Assembly (NCBI GenBank): GCA_012514545.1
Contig: JAAZAC010000288.1
Span: 1 to 16,716, forward strand
Direction: 5' to 3'
DNA from: Actinomycetales bacterium
Lineage (GTDB): Bacteria > Actinomycetota > Actinomycetes > Actinomycetales > Cellulomonadaceae
DNA length: 16,716 nucleotides
Positions 7,062-12,559 of this stretch are shown here, in pieces; positions within the stretch are counted from its first letter, which is position 1, and every line of letters starts with the position of its first letter. The notes beneath the pieces are model-generated. The model saw only the letters and a program-made list of their open reading frames with translations. It was not told the origin of the DNA and made no database searches. Both the position numbers and the translations under genes were made by a program.

Positions 7062-7129
7062 CCGCTCGTCCTGCTGACCGCTCGTCCTGCTGACCGCTCG
7101 TCTTGCTGACCGCTCGTCTTGCTGACCGC
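7055..7129 (+). repeat. 16-bp tandem repeat, about 4.7 copies
   Basis: The unit is CTGCTGACCGCTCGTC. Copies start at 7055, 7071, 7087, 7103 and 7119; the last is cut after 11 bases. Copies 4 and 5 begin with T instead of C. The first copy contains the stop codon of the preceding gene. Because 16 is not a multiple of three, successive copies place a TGA in each forward reading frame. The array ends 42 bases before the -35 element of the fourth sigma gene. Confidence 0.93.
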
Positions 7130-7170
7130 GCTGCCGCGCCCGCCCGTGCGGGCCGGCGTGCGGTGCAGTA

Positions 7171-7195
7171 CAACGATCCTGGCCGCCCGCCCGTC
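7171..7195 (+). promoter_or_regulatory. ECF-type promoter of sigma module 4 (CAAC-N17-CGTC)
   Basis: CAAC at 7171-7174, 17 bases, then CGTC at 7192-7195, 47 bases before the ATG. It lies shortly downstream of the 16-bp tandem array. Confidence 0.8.
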
Positions 7196-7242
7196 AGTGG
7201 GGTGAGTCGGCGCACCGCGCGCCGCGCGGCGAAGGCGGGGAG

Positions 7243-7812
7243 ATGGCACAGGCGGACCGGACGCTCGAGGCGCTCGCCCGTGACCGCGGGCCGGACCTCC
7301 TCGCGTACGCGACGCTGCTGACCGGCGGCGACCGCGCCGCGGCCCAGGACCTGGTCCAGGACGCGATCGTCAAGGTCTTCGGCCGGATGCGCGCGGGGTT
7401 CACCCCCGACGTCGCCGAGGCGTACGTGCGCCGCACGATCCTCACGCTCTACGTGGACGCCTTCCGCCGCCGGCGAGGCTGGTCGGCCGTGCGGCACCTC
7501 GTCGCGGTGCCCGACGCCGGGCCGGCGCCGCACGCCGAGGCGGAGAGCCTCGACCTGCGGGCCGCCCTGCGCGACCTCGCGCCGCAGGAGCGCGCCGTCG
7601 TCGTGCTGCGGTTCTACGAGGACCTCACCGTGCCCGACGTCGCCGACCGCATGGGCCTGGCCGAGGGCACCGTCAAGCGCTACCTGAGCAACGCGCTGCA
7701 CAAGCTCGGCGCGCGGCTCGGCCCCCTGGCGGAGGCCGACGACGCCGCCCCCGTGCCCGTCGTCGTGCCCCGCCGCACCCCCCGCCGCACCCCCGAGAGG
7801 AGCGGACGATGA
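7243..7812 (+). CDS. SigE-family ECF sigma factor, module 4
   Basis: 189-residue ECF sigma factor. Sigma2 lies at about 12-82 (LLTGGDRAAAQDLVQDAIVK, ending FRRRRGW) and sigma4 at about 104-160 (LAPQERAVVVLRFYEDLTV, then AEGTVKRYLSNA). It starts at the ATG at 7243, preceded by GGCGGGGAG. In the usually conserved RACVVLRFY segment the Cys is replaced by Val. The tail after LGP ends in PRRTPRRTPERSGR, produced by a 12-bp in-frame tandem duplication at 7768-7791. The stop overlaps the next start by ATGA (7809-7812). Confidence 0.93.
   Translation: MAQADRTLEALARDRGPDLLAYATLLTGGDRAAAQDLVQDAIVKVFGRMRAGFTPDVAEAYVRRTILTLYVDAFRRRRGWSAVRHLVAVPDAGPAPHAEAESLDLRAALRDLAPQERAVVVLRFYEDLTVPDVADRMGLAEGTVKRYLSNALHKLGARLGPLAEADDAAPVPVVVPRRTPRRTPERSGR
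7768..7791 (+). repeat. 12-bp in-frame tandem duplication in sigma gene 4
   Basis: CCCCGCCGCACC occurs twice in direct succession and encodes the repeated PRRT-PRRT portion of the sigma factor tail. It looks like replication slippage and leaves the frame intact. Confidence 0.8.
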
Positions 7813-9113
7813 GCTACGACCTGCGCCGCGGGCTCGACGCCCTGGCCGCCGAGGAGCGGGCGGCGGCGGGCGACCTGCCGGTCGACGCCCTGCGCACCCG
7901 GGCCCACCGGCGCCGCACGGTGCGGACCGCCGCGGCGTCCGGCCTGGCCGTGGCGGTCGTCGCCGCGGTCGCCGTCGCCGCCGTGGCCCTGCCGGACCGG
8001 CTGCGCACCCCGCCGGCCGGCACCCCGACGCCGACCGACACGACCCCCACCCCGACGCCGGAGGCGTGGCCGAGCGCCGTGACCCTCGACGGCCCGGTGC
8101 CCGGCTGCGGCGACCCGATGCCCGCGCTCGTGCGGCCGGCGGGCGACCCGGAGATCGCCCTCGAGGTCGAGGTCGGCCTCCCGCCCGTCCAGGGCGGCGT
8201 CGTCGACACCGGCGTCACGATCGTCTCGCCCCCCGGCTTCCAGGTGGCGTACCGGTCCTCCGACGTGGTCGGCCTGCTGGTGCGCGACGGCGTCGTCGTC
8301 GCCGTTCCCGACCCCCTGGACGAGGACGTCGTCTACTGGTCGGACGAGGGCGAGATGGGCGCGCTGGCGCGCCAGCCGCGCGCGGAGCGCTGCGCGGAGC
8401 CGGGCACGGCGCTCGACGGCGGCACCTACGAGCTCTACGTGGTCGCCGAGCTGCGGCAGGGCGACCCCGAGGCACGGGCCTGGACCGACAGCACGACGGT
8501 GGTCGGCGGCCCGGTCCCCGTGACGCTGGAGGCGCCGTTCGACCCGCACCCCGCGCTCGCGGACCTCGTCGTCGGCACGGCCGGCCTCGGGCCGCTGACC
8601 GTCGGCCTGCCGCCGGAGACCAACCCCGGCGCCGCGATGATCCGCTACGTGCCGGACGCGTGCGTCGCCGACCGGGCGGGCGGCGCGGACGGGGGCGACC
8701 CCGGTCGCTGGCTGGCGGACTACGACCCCGTCCCGGAGTTCGCGGTCTACGGCGGGGACGAGCTCCAGCCGCCCTTCACGGTGGCCGTCGCCGACGGCGT
8801 CGTCGCGCGCGTCGACGTCCGGACGGACCGGCTGGCGACCGCCGCCGGCATCCGCCTCGGCTCGACCCTCGCCGAGCTGCGGGCCGCCTACCCCGGCATC
8901 GTGGAGGAGACGAGCATGGCGGGCTGGTCCCGCGTCTGGGTCGTCCGCGACGCGGCCGGGACGCTCGTCGTCGAGACCGCCGACGACCTCGACGGCTACC
9001 TCCCGGAGCTCACCGAGGAGACCGTCGTCGGGATCCGCGTGCTCGCCCCCGGCGCGCCCGGCGCCGCGGCGCACACCCTGGGCAGCGACGACGTCGCGGG
9101 GAGCTGCATCTAG
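7809..9113 (+). CDS. Membrane protein with extra C-terminal domain, putative anti-sigma partner 4
   Basis: 434 residues, no named family recognised. The basic stretch HRRRTVRT (33-40) precedes a transmembrane helix at about 41-61. A linker of repeated Pro-Thr (68-84) follows. The outer module runs from Cys100 to Cys195, again 95 residues, with LLVRDGVVVAV (156-166), and the second Cys is followed by LDGGTYELYVV (202-212). The C-terminal domain (about 252-434) carries GLGPLTVGLPP (259-269) and GIRLGSTLAELRAAYPG (347-363), matching the C-terminal domain of partner 3. The two neighbours therefore probably arose from one duplication after this domain was gained. The anti-sigma role is inferred from the ATGA overlap with the sigma gene and from the topology. 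Confidence 0.85.
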   Translation: MSYDLRRGLDALAAEERAAAGDLPVDALRTRAHRRRTVRTAAASGLAVAVVAAVAVAAVALPDRLRTPPAGTPTPTDTTPTPTPEAWPSAVTLDGPVPGCGDPMPALVRPAGDPEIALEVEVGLPPVQGGVVDTGVTIVSPPGFQVAYRSSDVVGLLVRDGVVVAVPDPLDEDVVYWSDEGEMGALARQPRAERCAEPGTALDGGTYELYVVAELRQGDPEARAWTDSTTVVGGPVPVTLEAPFDPHPALADLVVGTAGLGPLTVGLPPETNPGAAMIRYVPDACVADRAGGADGGDPGRWLADYDPVPEFAVYGGDELQPPFTVAVADGVVARVDVRTDRLATAAGIRLGSTLAELRAAYPGIVEETSMAGWSRVWVVRDAAGTLVVETADDLDGYLPELTEETVVGIRVLAPGAPGAAAHTLGSDDVAGSCI

Positions 9114-9137
9114 GCGGCTGCCGCCGACCCGCGCACC

Positions 9138-9162
9138 CAACGGTTCGCCGGCCCTCCTCGTC
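9138..9162 (+). promoter_or_regulatory. ECF-type promoter of sigma module 5 (CAAC-N17-CGTC)
   Basis: CAAC at 9138-9141, 17 bases, then CGTC at 9159-9162. The start codon is only 29 bases downstream. The -35 region CCCAACGGT is identical to that of module 1. Confidence 0.8.
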
Positions 9163-9191
9163 TGGAATGGTGACGACCGGAGGGAGCGGAG

Positions 9192-9752
9192 ATGGCGTGG
9201 GGTGACGACCTCGCCGAGCTGGCGGCGACGCGCGGCCCGGCCCTGGTCGGCTACGCCTACCTGCTGACGGGCGACCTCGACCGGGCGCAGGACCTCGTGC
9301 AGGAGGCCCTCGCACGGGCGTTCGGCCGGCCGCGCCTCGGCGCGGACCTGCGCTGGACCGAGGCGTACGTCCGCCGCACGATCCTCAACGCGTTCCTCGA
9401 CGGCGCCCGCCGCGACCGGCTGTGGACCCGGTCGCGGCACCTGTTCGCGGTGGACGAGCCGCGCGCGGGCCAGGGCGACCAGGTCGCGAGCCGCACCGCG
9501 GACCACGTGGACGTCCAGGCGGCCCTCGCGCTCCTGCCCCCGCGGGAGCGGGCGTGCGTCGTCCTGCGGTTCTACGACGACCTGACGGTCCCCGCGCTCG
9601 CCGAGCGCCTGGGCATCAGCGAGGGCGCGGCCAAGCGGTACCTGTCCGACGGCGTCCGGCGGCTGGAGTCGGTGCTCGGCCCGGCTGCCGCCGACGCGGG
9701 CCCGGCCGCCGAGGTCGTCGACGTGCGCACGAGCGGAAGGAGCCGGCGATGA
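9192..9752 (+). CDS. SigE-family ECF sigma factor, module 5
   Basis: 186-residue ECF sigma factor. Sigma2 includes GYAYLLTGDLDRAQDLVQEA and sigma4 includes PRERACVVLRFYDDLTV, with recognition helix SEGAAKRYLSDG. The ATG at 9192 follows the strong ribosome site GGAGGGAGCGGAG. The basic end of sigma2 is RRDRLW instead of the RRRRRW type seen in modules 1, 2 and 4, a possible difference in promoter melting or partner contact. The tail after LGP is about 25 residues and ends SGRSRR. The stop overlaps the partner start by ATGA (9749-9752). Confidence 0.93.
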   Translation: MAWGDDLAELAATRGPALVGYAYLLTGDLDRAQDLVQEALARAFGRPRLGADLRWTEAYVRRTILNAFLDGARRDRLWTRSRHLFAVDEPRAGQGDQVASRTADHVDVQAALALLPPRERACVVLRFYDDLTVPALAERLGISEGAAKRYLSDGVRRLESVLGPAAADAGPAAEVVDVRTSGRSRR

Positions 9753-11350
9753 GCGACCACCTCGCCGGGCGTGACGGGAGTCCCGACGGCCGGGGCGGCG
9801 CGCCGCTCGCGGCCGCGCTGGCGGCGATCGCCGACGGGGCGGCGCGCGCGCAGGAGGCGCGCGAGGCGGACGGACGGGGGCTCGCGCTCGGCCAGGTCCG
9901 CGCGTCGGCGGCCCGCCGGCGGGCCCGCTTCGGGACGGGCGTGGGGCTCGCGGCGGCGGGCGTCGTCGCGGCCCTCGTGCTCGGCGGGGCCGCGCTGGCC
10001 CGGCTCGACCGGCCGGTCCCGCCCGCGGTCACCGAGACGCCCGAGGACGGCGTCGCGTGCGGCACCCGGCTCGCGGACCTGCCGCGGCCCGCGGACGGCC
10101 CGGTCGCCCGCGTGGACCTCGCGCTCGACGCCACGGCGGTGACGCCCGGCCAGACCGTCGCGGGCACCGTGACGCTCGACGCGGACGAGACCGTGGACCT
10201 CGATGCCGGGTACCCGATCCAGCTCGCGCTCGTGCGCGACGGGGTCGTCGTCGGGCTGGCCTCCCAGGTGTGGACGACGTCGCAGGCGGTGCGCGACGTC
10301 GCGATGCCCCTCGTCGCGTGCGGGCCCGTGGACGCGGCGGGCGGGTACGGCGTCGCCGCCGTCGTCGCGGGCCTCGTCCTGACGTCGGGTGAGGACTGGC
10401 CCTACGTGCTCGTCAGCGACCCGGTCCCCGTGGCGCTCGACGGCCCGGCCGTCGGCGCGGACCTCCCGGGCTGCGGGGAGCCGGCCGACGCCCTCGCGCC
10501 GTCGATCGCGACGCTGAGCACGACCGCGAGCGTGCAGGTCGGCGTCCTCGACGCGCAGACCGGCGAGTTCCTGCACGAGGGCTACGGCGACGCGCTGAAC
10601 GTCCTCGTCGGGCTCGTCAACGACGGCCCCGACCTGTTCGGCGTGCGGGACCTCCGCCTCGAGATGCTCGTGGCCCAGGACGGCGTCGTCGTCGCCTCGT
10701 GGGCCGCCGACGCCGCCGACCTCGCCAGGGAGTGGCCCGTGTCGGCCGAGCCCGACCCGCTCGTCGGTGACTGGCCCGCGCTGGACGGCCGCCCCGCCCC
10801 CTGGACGGGGCAGGTCTCCCGCTGCGGCGCCGGCGCCGGCGGGGACCTCGGGCCCGGCGACTACGTCCTGTGGGTGCGCGCGAGCATGAGCGCGGCGGAC
10901 CGGCCCGACGGCGAGCCCGCGCCCGTGGTCGTCGTCGCGCCGCCGGTGCCGTTCACCGTCCACGGCTTCGAGGACCCCGACAACCACGGTCCCGAGACGT
11001 TCCTGGCCGACGTCGACCCGGGCTGGTACGACGTCGACCCCGCCGAGGTCCCGGGCGACGTGCCGTTCACGGTCGACCCGGGCGACGAGGTGATCCAGGC
11101 GCAGGCCTCGGTCGACGGCCGGCGCTGGCGGGTCATGGTCACCTACGCGCGCGGGCGCGGCACGTACGAGCGCCTGCGCGACGGGGCCGTCGCCGCGGGC
11201 TTCGAGGTCGTGCGCGAGGAGTCCGACCCGGACCGCCCGGCGTGGGACCACGCCCAGCTGCGGCGCGACGACCTGCTCGTGGCCCTCGACCTGTCGAACG
11301 AGAGCGGGGGCGGGTTCGTCGCGTACTGGCTCGTCGTCCGCGACGCCTGA
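9749..11350 (+). CDS. Large membrane protein with two outer modules, putative anti-sigma partner 5
   Basis: 533 residues, the largest partner; no named family recognised. The cytoplasmic part is longer (about 60 residues, Ala-rich and likely helical) and ends in ARRRARF. The transmembrane helix is at about 62-84. Two outer modules follow: Cys104 to Cys191 with LALVRDGVVVGL (159-170), and Cys242 to Cys359 with MLVAQDGVVVAS (306-317). Both end in a Gly-x-Tyr strand (AAGGYGVAAVV; LGPGDYVLWV). The C-terminal 130 residues (403-533) form a different, mixed acidic/aromatic domain not seen in the other partners. The stop lies 10 bases from the stop of the convergent bldG-like gene. The anti-sigma role is inferred from context. 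Confidence 0.85.
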   Translation: MSDHLAGRDGSPDGRGGAPLAAALAAIADGAARAQEAREADGRGLALGQVRASAARRRARFGTGVGLAAAGVVAALVLGGAALARLDRPVPPAVTETPEDGVACGTRLADLPRPADGPVARVDLALDATAVTPGQTVAGTVTLDADETVDLDAGYPIQLALVRDGVVVGLASQVWTTSQAVRDVAMPLVACGPVDAAGGYGVAAVVAGLVLTSGEDWPYVLVSDPVPVALDGPAVGADLPGCGEPADALAPSIATLSTTASVQVGVLDAQTGEFLHEGYGDALNVLVGLVNDGPDLFGVRDLRLEMLVAQDGVVVASWAADAADLAREWPVSAEPDPLVGDWPALDGRPAPWTGQVSRCGAGAGGDLGPGDYVLWVRASMSAADRPDGEPAPVVVVAPPVPFTVHGFEDPDNHGPETFLADVDPGWYDVDPAEVPGDVPFTVDPGDEVIQAQASVDGRRWRVMVTYARGRGTYERLRDGAVAAGFEVVREESDPDRPAWDHAQLRRDDLLVALDLSNESGGGFVAYWLVVRDA

Positions 11351-11360
11351 CGCCCGCGGC

Positions 11361-11696
11361 TCAGGCCCGGAGGGCCTCGTCCAGCGTCGGGTAGATCTCG
11401 AAGACCTGGGTGAGCGCGGTGATCCGGAAGACCTTGAGGACCTTCTCCTGGTCGATGACCAGCCGGAGCCGGCCGCCCGCCGTCCGGACCCGCTTGAGCG
11501 CGCCGACGAGCACGCCGAGGCCGGTGGAGTCCATGAAGGGGACGCCCGTGAGGTCGACGACGATGTTCGTCGTGCCCGCCTCGGTCAGCGAGGCGAGCTC
11601 CTCGCGCAGGGTCGGGGCGGTGTAGACGTCGATCTCCCCCGTGACGTGCACGACTGTGCGGTCGCCGCTCGGGCGACTCGTGACCGACACCTCCAC
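11361..11696 (-). CDS. bldG: BldG-like STAS anti-sigma-factor antagonist
   Basis: 111-residue STAS-domain protein acting in cytoplasmic partner switching. In the unphosphorylated form such proteins bind an RsbW-type anti-sigma kinase and free its sigma factor. The sequence follows Streptomyces BldG closely: GDRTVVHVTGEIDVYTAP (11-28), MDSTGLGVLVGALKRVR (55-71) and VLKVFRITALTQVF (86-99). Ser57 in DSTG is the expected phosphorylation site. I chose GTG at 11696 because AGGAGGGGG lies just upstream; the ATG at 11744 would add 16 residues with no family match. No RsbW-type kinase is present nearby. nrdG is upstream on the same strand, 75 bp away, so co-transcription is possible. Confidence 0.93.
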   Translation of the reverse strand: MEVSVTSRPSGDRTVVHVTGEIDVYTAPTLREELASLTEAGTTNIVVDLTGVPFMDSTGLGVLVGALKRVRTAGGRLRLVIDQEKVLKVFRITALTQVFEIYPTLDEALRA

Positions 11697-11771
11697 GTGA
11701 CCCCCTCCTGACGCGCGTGGGCAGGCCGTGCCCGGTCGTTCCATTCAACCAGGCCCTGCCGCAGCGGCACG

Positions 11772-12419
11772 TCAGGCGCCGGTCGCGCCCTTCGGCTGCA
11801 CGACGACGTGGTCGCGCACCCCCATCTGGGCGAGGTTCTCGCGGAGGGAGGCGACGACGTCGGGCGTGAGCACCGTCGGGTCGACGACGGTCCGCACCTG
11901 CAGGTCGACGCCCGCGTCGAGGCAGAGCCGCAGGCTGGCGTACGCCTTGTGCGCGCTCGCGCCGACGCCCGTGATCGCGCGGTAGAGGGTCGCCGGCGCC
12001 TTGATCTCGAGGACCACTCGGTCGGCGAGGGAGAGGACGGCGGCGAGGCGCTGCGGGTACGAGCCCGACGTGTGCAGGCCCACGGGCAGGCCGAGCGCCC
12101 GGACCTGCTCCATGGCGTCGGCGAGGCCGTCCTGGCGGGTCGGCTCGCCGCCGGAGAACACGACGCCCTCGAGCCCGCTGCGCGCGCGCACGAGGGTGTC
12201 CCGGACCTCGCGCCACGTCACGGTGCCGGGCATGAGCGGGTCGCGGAGGTCGGGGGTCTCGCAGGAGGTGCAGCTCCAGGGGCAGCCCTGCAGGAGGACG
12301 GTGAGGACCGTGCGGTCCGGCCAGTCGTCGGCCGCGGTGGCCGTCCAGCGGTTGATCTTCAGCGTGTCCGCGGACCAGAGCACCTCGGGCGGGATCGCGT
12401 GCAGCGACGTCGGTGACAT
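11772..12419 (-). CDS. nrdG: Radical SAM activating enzyme, NrdG type (anaerobic ribonucleotide reductase activase)
   Basis: 215-residue radical SAM protein. The Cys46-x3-Cys50-x2-Cys53 motif (GCPWSCTSCETP) would hold the [4Fe-4S] cluster that cleaves S-adenosylmethionine. SGGEPT at about 89-94 is the SAM-binding motif. The N-terminal LKINRW and VLLQGCPW pattern fits NrdG, which installs the glycyl radical on the class III reductase NrdD. The ATG at 12419 follows AGGAGGGAACC. No nrdD lies in this window, so its reductase must be elsewhere, or it activates another glycyl radical enzyme. It is divergent from the helicase gene across about 140 bases and may be co-transcribed with bldG. Confidence 0.87.
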   Translation of the reverse strand: MSPTSLHAIPPEVLWSADTLKINRWTATAADDWPDRTVLTVLLQGCPWSCTSCETPDLRDPLMPGTVTWREVRDTLVRARSGLEGVVFSGGEPTRQDGLADAMEQVRALGLPVGLHTSGSYPQRLAAVLSLADRVVLEIKAPATLYRAITGVGASAHKAYASLRLCLDAGVDLQVRTVVDPTVLTPDVVASLRENLAQMGVRDHVVVQPKGATGA

Positions 12420-12559
12420 GGTTCCCTCCTGCTCCCTGTCCTCCCCCAGTCTCGGAGCCGGGGCGCGCGCTGCCTTCGGACCTACGTCCCTGCCCGCGCC
12501 GGCCCAGGTCGCTGCCCGCGGGCCCGTCGGGCGTGGGCGCCGGGTGCGAGGATCGCCGC

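Noticed and set aside
7055..7129. 16-bp tandem array considered as a CRISPR or coding repeat
   Set aside because: There are no spacers between copies, the unit is too short, and the TGA in every copy prevents coding on the plus strand. The minus-strand frame across it has no family match.
11697..11744. Longer BldG-like protein from ATG 11744
   Set aside because: The extra 16 residues do not match the family, whereas GTG 11696 has a clear ribosome site and gives the usual length.
12413..12559. N-terminal extension of the helicase from ATG 12413
   Set aside because: It overlaps the divergent nrdG start, and the added segment is Pro/Arg-rich without family similarity.
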